Assembly: GCF_014203015.1 (NCBI RefSeq)
Contig: NZ_JACHIB010000014.1
Span: 1 to 64,000, forward strand
Reading direction: 5' to 3'
DNA: 64,000 nt
Origin: Castellaniella defragrans
Lineage (GTDB): Bacteria > Pseudomonadota > Gammaproteobacteria > Burkholderiales > Burkholderiaceae_B
Part shown: positions 57,055-64,000 of the stretch, in pieces
How positions within the stretch are numbered: the first letter of the stretch is position 1
How the letters are laid out: every line of letters begins with the position of its first letter
The notes under the pieces: generated by a model
Told to the model about the DNA's origin: nothing
The model's input: the letters and a program-made list of their open reading frames with translations, nothing else
The model's database searches: none
Made by a program: the position numbers and the translations under genes

Positions 57055-58422
57055 ATGACTTTTTCGAGGCGGCTCCGGCACGGCATCCGGCTCCGGCTGC
57101 GGCTGGGGCTGTTCAGCCGGTCCTTCCTGCTGATCGCCTCGCTGATGCTGGTCAGCCTGGGGGCGTGGCTGCAGATCGTCTTCAACATCGAGGAAGGCCC
57201 GCGCGCCGCGCAGCTGGCGCAGCGCATCGCCACCACGGTCAGCATCACGCGCTCGGCCCTGGTGTACGCGCCGCCGCCCGTGCGGCCCTCCCTGCTGCTG
57301 GACCTGGCCACCCAGGAAAGCCTGCGCGTCCAGCCGCGCGAGCGTTCCGACGTGCTCGAGCCCCTGCCCCACTCCGACTACTGGACCAACGTGTCCGGCG
57401 AGATCCGCAACCGCCTGGGCAGCCAGACGGCCATCATGTGGTCCGTGAACCAGGTGCCCGGCATCTGGATCAGCTTCAACATCAACGAGGACCTGTACTG
57501 GCTGGTCTTCGACCGCGACCAGCTGCGCCTGACCACCGGCCGCGAATGGCTGGGCTGGGTGGCGGCGTCCCTGATGCTGGCGCTGCTGGGCGCGGCCATC
57601 AGCGTGCGCTTCATCAACCAGCCCCTGGCCCAGCTGGCCAAGGTCGCCCAGCAGCTCGCGCGCGGCGAGACCCCCACCCCGCTGCCGGAAAAGGGGCCGG
57701 TCGAGATCCGCGACATGAACATCGCCTTCAACCGCATGGCGCGCGACCTGCGGCAGAACGAGGCCGACCGGGAAATCATGCTGGCGGGGATCTCCCACGA
57801 CCTGCGCACCCCGCTGGCGCGCATCCGCCTGGAAATCGAGATGAGCCACATGACCGACGAGGCCCGCCAGGCCATCGACGAGGACCTGGCCCAGATCAAC
57901 CACAGCATCGGCCAGCTGATGGAATACGCGCGGCCGGCCGGCCAGGTGCCCGAAACCGGCGTCGACGTGTCCTCCGTGCTGCGGGACCTGTTCGAGCGCG
58001 AGCGCAGCCACACCGAATCCCTGGGCGGCGAGCTGGAAGCCTCCATCCAGCCCGGCCTGCAGGCGCGGATCAGCGCCAACGACCTCAAGCGCATCGTCAG
58101 CAACCTGATCGAGAACGCGCGGCGCTACGGCCGCAGCGCCAGCGACGGGCGCGCCCACATCCGGCTGGTCGCCTACCAGGCCGGCAACCAGCTCACCATC
58201 GAGGTCCGCGACCAGGGCGTGGGCATCCCCCAGACCGACATCCAGCGGCTGCTGCGGCCCTTCGCGCGCGGCGAATCCGCCCGCACCGGGGTGAGCGGCG
58301 CCGGCCTGGGCCTGTCCATCGTCGAGCGGCTGCTGGGCCAGGTGGGCGGCAAGTTCACCCTGGCGCCCAACATCCCGCATGGGCTGCTGGCGCGCATCGA
58401 GATCCCCAAGGCCAAGGGGTAG
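57055..58422 (+). CDS. Sensor histidine kinase (EnvZ/RisS-like)
   Basis: A 455-residue membrane kinase. A transmembrane helix lies at about residues 22-45, a periplasmic sensing part at ~46-163, a second helix at ~165-185 and a HAMP domain to ~240. The phosphorylated histidine is His248 in AGISHDLRTPLARIRLEIEMS. ATP-binding boxes are NLIENARRYG, VRDQGVGIP and GVSGAGLGLSIV. It would phosphorylate the OmpR-like regulator encoded upstream. ATG 57055 has AGG at proper distance; GTG 57043 is an alternative. The periplasmic part is much like that of EnvZ in size. Confidence 0.92.
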   Translation: MTFSRRLRHGIRLRLRLGLFSRSFLLIASLMLVSLGAWLQIVFNIEEGPRAAQLAQRIATTVSITRSALVYAPPPVRPSLLLDLATQESLRVQPRERSDVLEPLPHSDYWTNVSGEIRNRLGSQTAIMWSVNQVPGIWISFNINEDLYWLVFDRDQLRLTTGREWLGWVAASLMLALLGAAISVRFINQPLAQLAKVAQQLARGETPTPLPEKGPVEIRDMNIAFNRMARDLRQNEADREIMLAGISHDLRTPLARIRLEIEMSHMTDEARQAIDEDLAQINHSIGQLMEYARPAGQVPETGVDVSSVLRDLFERERSHTESLGGELEASIQPGLQARISANDLKRIVSNLIENARRYGRSASDGRAHIRLVAYQAGNQLTIEVRDQGVGIPQTDIQRLLRPFARGESARTGVSGAGLGLSIVERLLGQVGGKFTLAPNIPHGLLARIEIPKAKG

Positions 58423-58514
58423 CGCGGCGCCGATGCGCACCGGCCCGTGCGGACGGAGCCATGGCGTAGAATGAGGCGGCGGCCCCCATGGCCGTACTCA
58501 TCTCAGGAGCCCCG

Positions 58515-59063
58515 ATGAAAACCATAGGCGACAAGCTCGAGGCCTTCCGCGTCACCGGCGTCAAGCCGGGATTCAATCAGCACGAGGAAAACGGCGTCTC
58601 GGCCTTCGAGGACATCACGGAATCGTCCTTCCCCGGCAAATGGAAGGTGATCTACTTCTACCCCAAGGACTTCACCCAGGTCTGCCCGACGGAAATCCTC
58701 GGCTTCAACGCCCTGGCCGAGGAATTCGAGGCGCGCGGCGCCGTGCTCATGGGCGGCTCGACCGACAACGAATACGTCAAGCTCGCCTGGCGGCGCGCCA
58801 GCCCCGAATTCGACAAGCTCAATCACTACCAGTTCAGCGACACGGCGGGCGCGCTGGTCGATCCGCTGGGCATCCGCGAAAAATCCGAGGGCGTCGCCCT
58901 GCGGGCCACCTTCATCGTCGATCCGGACAACATCATCCAGCACGTGTCGGTCAACAACTTCAACGTCGGCCGCAACCCCGAGGAAACCCTGCGCGTCCTC
59001 GACGCGCTGCTCACCGACGAGCTGTGCGCCTGCAACCGCCCCATCGGGGGCGGTACGCTGTAG
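58515..59063 (+). CDS. Peroxiredoxin (AhpC/TSA family)
   Basis: A 182-residue cytoplasmic peroxidase reducing hydrogen peroxide and organic peroxides. The peroxidatic cysteine is Cys57 in FYPKDFTQVCPTE. Near the C-terminus are Cys171 and Cys173 (LCACNRP). This -CACNRP- ending matches AhpC proteins reduced by an AhpD-like partner rather than AhpF. It starts at ATG 58515 with AGGAG upstream; an in-frame ATG 27 bases earlier is less likely. It stands alone, convergent with ispDF. Confidence 0.92.
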   Translation: MKTIGDKLEAFRVTGVKPGFNQHEENGVSAFEDITESSFPGKWKVIYFYPKDFTQVCPTEILGFNALAEEFEARGAVLMGGSTDNEYVKLAWRRASPEFDKLNHYQFSDTAGALVDPLGIREKSEGVALRATFIVDPDNIIQHVSVNNFNVGRNPEETLRVLDALLTDELCACNRPIGGGTL

Positions 59064-59073
59064 CTGTAGCCCC

Positions 59074-59565
59074 TTAAACCTGGGCCAGCAGCGCCACGGC
59101 GCTGGCCGCGATGCCCTCGCCCCGGCCCAGGTAGCCCAGGCCCTCGTTGGTCTTGGCCTTGACGTTCACCCTCGCCGCCTCGATGCCCAATTCACCGGCG
59201 ATGCAGGCGGCCATGGCCGGCGCGTGCGGCGCGATCTTCGGCGCCTGCGCGTGCACCGTGGCGTCCACGTTGACCACGGTCCAGCCCGCCGCGCGGGCCA
59301 GGCGCGCGGCCTCGCGCAGGAACAGGCGGCTGTCGGCGCCGGCCCAGCGCGGATCGCGGTCGGAGAAATGGCGGCCGATGTCCCCCAGCCCGGCGGCGCC
59401 CAGCACCGCGTCGGTGATCGCGTGCAGCAGCACGTCGGCGTCCGAATGGCCGACCAGGCCCCGGTCGTGGGGGATGCGCACGCCGCCGATGATGAGCGGC
59501 CGGCCTTCGGCCAGGACGTGCAGGTCGTGGCCCTGGCCGATGCGGAAAGGAAAGGGGGACGTCAT
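59074..59565 (-). CDS. ispF: 2-C-methyl-D-erythritol 2,4-cyclodiphosphate synthase
   Basis: A 163-residue enzyme of the MEP isoprenoid pathway. Zinc ligands are in [20 protein letters not shown] (DxH) and [28 protein letters not shown]. The nucleotide-binding [17 protein letters not shown] and [22 protein letters not shown] are also seen. It follows ispD by 30 bases. The short gap to the convergent peroxiredoxin gene is only 10 bases. Confidence 0.97.
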   Translation of the reverse strand: MTSPFPFRIGQGHDLHVLAEGRPLIIGGVRIPHDRGLVGHSDADVLLHAITDAVLGAAGLGDIGRHFSDRDPRWAGADSRLFLREAARLARAAGWTVVNVDATVHAQAPKIAPHAPAMAACIAGELGIEAARVNVKAKTNEGLGYLGRGEGIAASAVALLAQV

Positions 59566-59595
59566 GATGGGGGGCGTGCTCCAGTGGGGTGCCGT

Positions 59596-60336
59596 TCAGC
59601 GGACGCGCGGCGCACCACGCGCCGCCAGCCGGTCCTCGAACCAGGCGAAATCTTCCGGCCAGGTCAGCTTGTCGTTGGCCCGCGCGCCGCGCACCAGCAG
59701 CGGCGCGCGGTCCGGCGCGCCGGCCAGCTCCACCGCCGAGGCCTCGTCGGTCACGCGCGGGTCGCCGGCGCACGCGTCCAGCGCCGCCCGCAGCTCGCCG
59801 GCGCGGAACATCTGCGGCGTCTGCGCCAGCCACAGGCCCTCGCGCGGCAGGGTCCGCGCCACGCGGGCGTGATCGGCGGGCGCATCCGCGGCCTGCTTGA
59901 CCGTGTCGGCCACCGGCAGGGCCAGCAGCCCGCCCCGGTCCCGCGACAGGCAGGCGTCGATCAGGCGCGCCAGGGCGTCGGCCGGCAGGCCCGGCCGGGC
60001 GGCGTCGTGCACCAGCACCCAGGTGTCGTCGGCCAGGGCCGCGTCGGCGGCCGCGTCCCGCAGGGCGGCGCGCACCGTCTCGGCGCGCGTGGGGCCGCCG
60101 CAGGGCCGCCAGACCGTGCGCGGCAGGCCCGCGAGCGCCTCGTCCGCCCAGGGATCGCCGGGCGCCACGGCCACCCGGACCTGCGCGATGCGGGGATCGG
60201 CCAGCAGCGCGCGCACGGCATGGCGCAGCATGGGCTCGCCGCCCAGGGCGCGGTACTGCTTCGGCCGGCCGTCGGCGGCGCCGGCGCGCGCGCCGATGCC
60301 GGCGGCGGGCACCAGGGCGATCAGGGACGCGGTCAT
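59596..60336 (-). CDS. ispD: 2-C-methyl-D-erythritol 4-phosphate cytidylyltransferase
   Basis: A 246-residue nucleotidyltransferase of the MEP pathway, acting two steps before IspF. The CTP-binding N-terminus LIALVPAAGIGARAGAADGRPKQYRALGG differs from the usual GxGxRMG-PKQY by two extra residues. Other motifs are LVHDAARPGLP, ALPVADTVKQA and LAQTPQMFRAGEL. Start ATG 60336 is the family start; an upstream longer frame is not supported. In operon with ispF. Confidence 0.95.
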   Translation of the reverse strand: MTASLIALVPAAGIGARAGAADGRPKQYRALGGEPMLRHAVRALLADPRIAQVRVAVAPGDPWADEALAGLPRTVWRPCGGPTRAETVRAALRDAAADAALADDTWVLVHDAARPGLPADALARLIDACLSRDRGGLLALPVADTVKQAADAPADHARVARTLPREGLWLAQTPQMFRAGELRAALDACAGDPRVTDEASAVELAGAPDRAPLLVRGARANDKLTWPEDFAWFEDRLAARGAPRVR

Positions 60337-60586
60337 CGGGAAGCCTTCCCGTCCAGGCCGGGCGGGCGCGCGGGCCGTGCCGCGCCGGGCGGGCGCAAGG
60401 GTGCGTTCATGGGGAGCGATTTTAGCCCACGGCGATCCTGGAATCCGGCGCGCCCCGCAGGGGCCGCGCGGAAGGTGTTCGCCAAAGAAGTTCCCGGCAA
60501 GGCTCTCCCGAAAGGGCCGGCTGCGGAAGATCCGGCCGGGAAAGGCCGGCGGGGGAGGCTCATCCAGAAAAATCCATCCGGCACAG

Positions 60587-60696
60587 CTCATCCGTGAAGG
60601 ATCATCCGTGAGGGATCATCCGGCAAGGATCATCCGTGAAGGATCATCCGTGAAGGATCATCCGGAAAGGTTCCCCGGAAAGGTTCCCCGGAAAAG
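60587..60696. repeat. 14-bp tandem repeat array
   Basis: Six units near ATCATCCGTGAAGG run without gaps from 60587 to 60670, followed by two related 13-bp units (TTCCCCGGAAAGG-like) to 60696. Units 4 and 5 are identical; the others differ by 1-3 bases. Related words extend leftwards to about 60440. Not coding. Confidence 0.85.
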
Positions 60697-60744
60697 TAGC
60701 CGGAATATCACGATCGTGAAAACATCGATGCCATCCTCTTTCGC

Positions 60745-60761
60745 ATGTAGAATGGCTACAT
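60745..60761 (+). promoter_or_regulatory. Palindromic operator-like site before KDPG aldolase gene
   Basis: ATGTAG-AATGG-CTACAT is a perfect inverted repeat with 6-bp arms, 31 bases before the start codon at 60793. GntR-family regulators of sugar-acid genes bind sites of this size. The regulator gene is not in the window. Confidence 0.45.
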
Positions 60762-60792
60762 TCACCGCTTCGGCGCCCGCGCCCTCCTGCCC

Positions 60793-61419
60793 ATGAACGC
60801 CCTCGAACTGATCGAACTCAGCCCCGTCATGCCGGTCATCGTGGTCCGCGACCCGGACACGGCCGTGGATCTGGCCCGCGCGCTGGTCGCGGGCGGGGTG
60901 CGCACGCTGGAAATCACGCTGCGTTCGGCGGCGGCGCTGGACGCCATCGCCGCCATCGGGGCCCAGGTGCCCGAGGCGGTGGTCGGCGTGGGCACCGTGC
61001 GCACGCCGCAGCAGCTGGACGCCGCCGTGCGCGCCGGCGCCCGCTTCGGCATCAGTCCCGGCCTCACCGAAGACCTGGCGCGCGCCGCGCACGCCTCGGG
61101 CATACCCTTCCTGCCGGGGGTCTCCACGGCGTCGGAGGCCATGCGCGCGGCCGAGCTGGGTTTCCTGGTGCAGAAGCTGTTCCCGGCCGAGGCCGTGGGG
61201 GGCGCGGCGCTGCTGAAGGCCTGGCACGGCCCCCTGCCCGACCTGATCTTCTGCCCCACGGGGGGCATTCACGCGGGCAACGCCGCCCAGTACCTGGCCC
61301 TGCCCAACGTCGGCTGCGTGGGCGGCTCCTGGCTGACTCCGGCGGCCGCCGTCGAGGCCCGCCAATGGGACGCCATCACGGCCCTCGCCCGCGAGGCCCA
61401 CGCGCTGGGCAACCCCTGA
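60793..61419 (+). CDS. eda: KDPG/KHG aldolase
   Basis: A 208-residue trimeric aldolase that splits 2-keto-3-deoxy-6-phosphogluconate to pyruvate and glyceraldehyde 3-phosphate, the closing step of the Entner-Doudoroff route. Schiff-base Lys128 is in QKLFPAEAVGG, Glu40 in LEITLRS; GVGTVRT and FCPTGGIH are the other family motifs. ATG 60793 is the family start. Nearby KDG kinase suggests it acts on KDPG made from 2-keto-3-deoxygluconate. Confidence 0.95.
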   Translation: MNALELIELSPVMPVIVVRDPDTAVDLARALVAGGVRTLEITLRSAAALDAIAAIGAQVPEAVVGVGTVRTPQQLDAAVRAGARFGISPGLTEDLARAAHASGIPFLPGVSTASEAMRAAELGFLVQKLFPAEAVGGAALLKAWHGPLPDLIFCPTGGIHAGNAAQYLALPNVGCVGGSWLTPAAAVEARQWDAITALAREAHALGNP

Positions 61420-61566
61420 ATCCGTTGCGGCGGCGGGCCGGCGCAGCCGCCGGCCGCGCCCCGGCCGGCGGAGCCCGGCACGGCTCGCCGCATCATGCCG
61501 GCGCCGCGCGCCCGACCGGACATCAACCGGACATCAACCAGGCGTCAGCCTGACTTCAACCTGCCA

Positions 61567-62535
61567 TCAACCGAGCGGATAGGCGGCCGCCGGAGCCTCG
61601 CCCCGCAGCACCCGCAACAGATTGTCGACCGCCATGGCCGCCATGGCCGTGCGCGTCTCGTGCGTGGCCGAGCCGATGTGCGGCAGCGCCAGGATGCGCG
61701 GATGGCCGCGCAGCGGCGAGTCCGGCGGCAGCGGCTCGACGTCGAACACGTCCAGCCCGGCCGCGCGCAGGCGCCCGCTCTCCAGCGCGTCCAGCAGGGC
61801 GCGCTCCTGCACGATGGGGCCGCGCGCGCCATTGATCAGGATCGCGCCGGGCTTCATGCGGGCGAAGGCCTGCGGCCCGATCAGGCCGCGCGTGGAGTCG
61901 GTCAGCGGCAGGACCAGCACCACGAAATCGGCCGCCTCCAGCAGCTCGTCCAGTCCGGCGGCGCGCGCCTTGCCGGGCGGCAGGCCGCTGCCGACCGGGC
62001 GCCGGGCGTGATAGACGACCGGCATGCCGAAGCCCAGCGCCGCCCGGCGCGCCAGCGCCTGGCCGATGCGGCCGTAGCCGACGATGCCCAGGGTCTTGCC
62101 GTGCACGTCCCAGCCGTATTCCTCGGGGCCGACGTTGCGCACCCACCGCCCTTCGCGCACCAGGCTCGCCATGTCGCACAGCCGGCGGCTGGTGGCCAGC
62201 ACCATGCCGAACAGCAGGTCCGCCACCGATTCGGTCAGCACCCCGGGCGTGTGGCACAGCACGATGCCGCGCTCGCGCAGCGCGGCCAGCGGATAGGCGT
62301 CCACGCCCACCGAGATGCTGGACACCACCCGCAGGGCGGGCGCCCGGTCGAGCATCGCCGCGTCCAGGCGGACGCTGGAGCCGATCATGCCCTGGACCCG
62401 GCCCAGCGCCTGGAAGAACGCCTCGCGCTGGTCCTCGCGCCGGGGATCGGCCTGGATGACCTCGTGCTCCGCCTGGATCCGCGCCAGCTGCGGCTGGGGC
62501 AGTTCGCGGTAGACGAGGACGGTCTGGCGTGGCAT
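61567..62535 (-). CDS. 2-hydroxyacid dehydrogenase (D-isomer specific)
   Basis: A 322-residue NAD(P)-dependent dehydrogenase. The dinucleotide motif is GIVGYGRIGQALARRA. The catalytic set is Arg in INGARGPIVQE, Glu in LDVFDVEPLPPDSPL and His in LPHIGSATHETR. Its type resembles glyoxylate/hydroxypyruvate reductase and 2-ketogluconate reductase; next to KDG kinase a 2-ketogluconate or similar sugar-acid substrate is likely, but not proven. ATG 62535 is preceded by AGGGAG. Convergent with eda. Confidence 0.9.
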   Translation of the reverse strand: MPRQTVLVYRELPQPQLARIQAEHEVIQADPRREDQREAFFQALGRVQGMIGSSVRLDAAMLDRAPALRVVSSISVGVDAYPLAALRERGIVLCHTPGVLTESVADLLFGMVLATSRRLCDMASLVREGRWVRNVGPEEYGWDVHGKTLGIVGYGRIGQALARRAALGFGMPVVYHARRPVGSGLPPGKARAAGLDELLEAADFVVLVLPLTDSTRGLIGPQAFARMKPGAILINGARGPIVQERALLDALESGRLRAAGLDVFDVEPLPPDSPLRGHPRILALPHIGSATHETRTAMAAMAVDNLLRVLRGEAPAAAYPLG

Positions 62536-62633
62536 GAGACGGACTCCCTGAAAAGATGGATTGGCCAAGATGGACCGGTCGCCGCGCCGCCCCGCGGGCG
62601 GCAGGCCGGCAAGCCGGCCGACGAACCGGCCGG

Positions 62634-63584
62634 CTACAGCCCGGCCAGCCCCAGCACGGCCCGGGTGGGCAGGCCTTCGGTGTCGCCGCGCACCTGCACC
62701 GCGCGCGCGCCGATCCAGGCCCCGCGCGCCACGGCGCGTTCCAGCGGCAGGCCTTCGAGCAGGCCGCTGATCACCCCCACGGCGAAGCCGTCGCCCGCGC
62801 CGACGGTATCGACGACGCGCTCCACCGGGCTGGCCGGCACGTGGCCGCTGCGCGTGCCGTCATCGTAATACGCCCCGTCGGGGCCGAGCTTGACGACCAC
62901 CAGGCGCGCGCCCAGGCCGAGGTAGAAGCGCGCGACGGCTTCGGGCTCGTGCTCGCCGGTCAGGAGGCGTCCTTCCTCGATGCCGGGCAGCACCCAGTCC
63001 GCCAGGGCGGCCAGTTCGTTGATGCCGGCGCGCATGGCCTCGGTCGAGGCCCACAACGTGGGACGCAGGTTGGTATCGAAGGACACGGTCCGGCCGGCCT
63101 TGCGCATCAGGCGCATGGTCTGGCGCGACACCTCGAAGCTGTCCGCCGACACCGCCGCGAACACCCCGGTGGCGTGCAGGTGGCGGGCCGACAGCAGCCA
63201 GTCCAGGTCCACGTCGTCCAGGCGCATGCGGCTGGCGGCCGAGCCCGCCCGGTGGTATTCGACCTTGGGGTCGCTGCCGTCCAGGACCCGGCCCTTGAAC
63301 AGCAGGCCGGTGCGCTCGCCCGGCGCCAGGGCCACGCGCGAACAGTCCACGCCCTCGCCACGCAGGCTGTCGAGCAGGTAGCGGCCCAGGGAATCCTGTC
63401 CCAGGCGGCTGCCCCAGCCCACGTGCAGGCCCAGGCGGGCCAGGCCGATGGCCACGTTGGTCTCGGCGCCGGCGGTGCGCTTGTGGAAGATCTCCACCTG
63501 TTCCAGCGGCCCGGGCTGCCCGGCCACCAGCATCACCATCGCCTCGCCCAGCGTGACGACGTCGAGCGGTTCAGTCGTTGTCAT
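62634..63584 (-). CDS. kdgK: 2-keto-3-deoxygluconate kinase (PfkB family)
   Basis: A 316-residue sugar kinase that would phosphorylate 2-keto-3-deoxygluconate to KDPG. PfkB signatures are VVTLGEAMVMLVAG with AGAETNVAIGLARLG at the N-terminus and DTVGAGDGFAVGVISGLLEG with the catalytic Asp at the C-terminus. RTGLLFKGRV and YHRAGSAASRM are typical of KDG kinases. Its product feeds the KDPG aldolase gene nearby. It overlaps the upstream isomerase gene by 14 bases, so both are coupled. Confidence 0.9.
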   Translation of the reverse strand: MTTTEPLDVVTLGEAMVMLVAGQPGPLEQVEIFHKRTAGAETNVAIGLARLGLHVGWGSRLGQDSLGRYLLDSLRGEGVDCSRVALAPGERTGLLFKGRVLDGSDPKVEYHRAGSAASRMRLDDVDLDWLLSARHLHATGVFAAVSADSFEVSRQTMRLMRKAGRTVSFDTNLRPTLWASTEAMRAGINELAALADWVLPGIEEGRLLTGEHEPEAVARFYLGLGARLVVVKLGPDGAYYDDGTRSGHVPASPVERVVDTVGAGDGFAVGVISGLLEGLPLERAVARGAWIGARAVQVRGDTEGLPTRAVLGLAGL

Positions 63585-64000
63585 GGGAAGATTGCTCCAG
63601 TCGGCGCAGCGCGTCCAGCGCCTGGCCGGTGATCCGGGCGAGATCCGCGCCCGTCAGCGGATATTCGATGGCCCGGGGGGCGGCGGCGGGCAGCGCCCGC
63701 AGCACCGCGCGCCAGGGCGCGGCGGACGACTCCAGCGGCACGGCCACCCAGCGGTCGGGACGCCGCAGCGCCCCTTTGCAATGCACGTAGCGCACGCGCG
63801 ACCCGAAGACGCCGGCCGCCCGCAGGGGGCATTCGCCCACCCAGTGCCAGTTGCCCATGTCGAAGGTCATGCCCAGCGGCAGCCCGGCATCGTCGGCCGC
63901 GCGGAAGAAGGCCCGCAGGGCCGGGACCGTGCCCGCCGATTCCGTCTGGTCGTTCTCCACCAGCAGCTCGACCGGCGCGCCGGCCAGCAGGATCCGCAGG
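63571..64000 (-). CDS. Sugar phosphate isomerase/epimerase-like protein (partial)
   Basis: The 3' part (about 142 codons) of a TIM-barrel protein of the xylose isomerase-like AP_endonuc_2 family; the 5' end is beyond the window. Visible segments are LLVENDQTESAG (metal-binding Glu), LGMTFDMGNWHWVGECP (Asp, His/Trp) and RVRYVHCKG (His), in the expected order. It is probably an isomerase or epimerase feeding a keto-sugar acid to KdgK. Its stop lies inside the kdgK start region. Confidence 0.85.
   Translation of the reverse strand, partial: LRILLAGAPVELLVENDQTESAGTVPALRAFFRAADDAGLPLGMTFDMGNWHWVGECPLRAAGVFGSRVRYVHCKGALRRPDRWVAVPLESSAAPWRAVLRALPAAAPRAIEYPLTGADLARITGQALDALRRLEQSSHDND

Larger units (their letters stand above)
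60337..60792. other. Repeat-rich spacer between ispD and the KDPG aldolase gene
   Basis: No gene seen in 456 bases. The ispD side is GC-rich. It holds the 14-bp tandem repeat array at 60587-60696 and a palindrome at 60745-60761 near the aldolase start. The ispD promoter must lie in the left half. Confidence 0.6.

Noticed and set aside
60587-60696. CRISPR array
   Set aside because: Units of 14 bp are directly adjacent with no unique spacers and no cas genes are present.

Overview
The window comes from a high-GC betaproteobacterium, most likely Alcaligenaceae (Bordetella/Achromobacter-like). This rests on the core gene content: a RisA/RisS-type OmpR/EnvZ pair, msrB-yciB-bolA-ppiC, zipA-ligA and smc, trpBA-accD, and two branched-chain amino acid ABC operons. 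It has two parts with a sharp border near base 22,474.

Bases 1 to about 22,474 are the right-hand part of an integrative conjugative element (ICE) of the Tn4371 type. Backbone genes are a DUF932 protein, a large ParB, DUF736, DUF2958, DUF2285, an AlpA-like HTH, RepA followed by three iteron-like repeats, ParA and its small partner, DUF2840, the TraF protease, the DUF3363 relaxase and DUF2274. The element ends at TTTTTCAT (22467-22474), the 8-bp site known for this family. It is decayed. The conjugation block (traG and nearly all trb genes) is gone, and a single open frame joins the N-terminal half of an iron-type ECF sigma factor to the last ~115 residues of TrbI. No integrase lies in the window; it would be to the left.

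ICE cargo: at the left edge, a RES-domain protein, a large zinc-hook AAA ATPase and an HNH protein cut short by what looks like an IS end, together a candidate defence or toxin locus. Further right are an unknown 222-aa gene with an operator-like repeat cluster, a SIR2-like (DUF4917-type) gene bracketed by direct copies of a ~200-bp GC-rich repeat, an XRE regulator with paired CTATAG sites, and a VapBC toxin-antitoxin pair.

Bases 22,475 to 64,000 are chromosome. In order: a DHA2-type drug exporter directly abutting the ICE; trpB-trpA-accD; relA; a flavodoxin-like protein; fdxA; a PHB depolymerase; rsxB and nth; the livGFKHM operon; a converging second liv operon with a fused permease-ATPase; msrB, yciB, bolA, ppiC; smc-zipA-ligA; lplT; a family-4 type uracil-DNA glycosylase; a fused tsaB-rimI gene; the OmpR/RisS pair; a peroxiredoxin; ispD-ispF; and a sugar-acid set (KDPG aldolase, 2-hydroxyacid dehydrogenase, KDG kinase, partial sugar isomerase). 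Core intergenic spacers contain several short tandem repeats. No rRNA, tRNA or CRISPR array was recognised.
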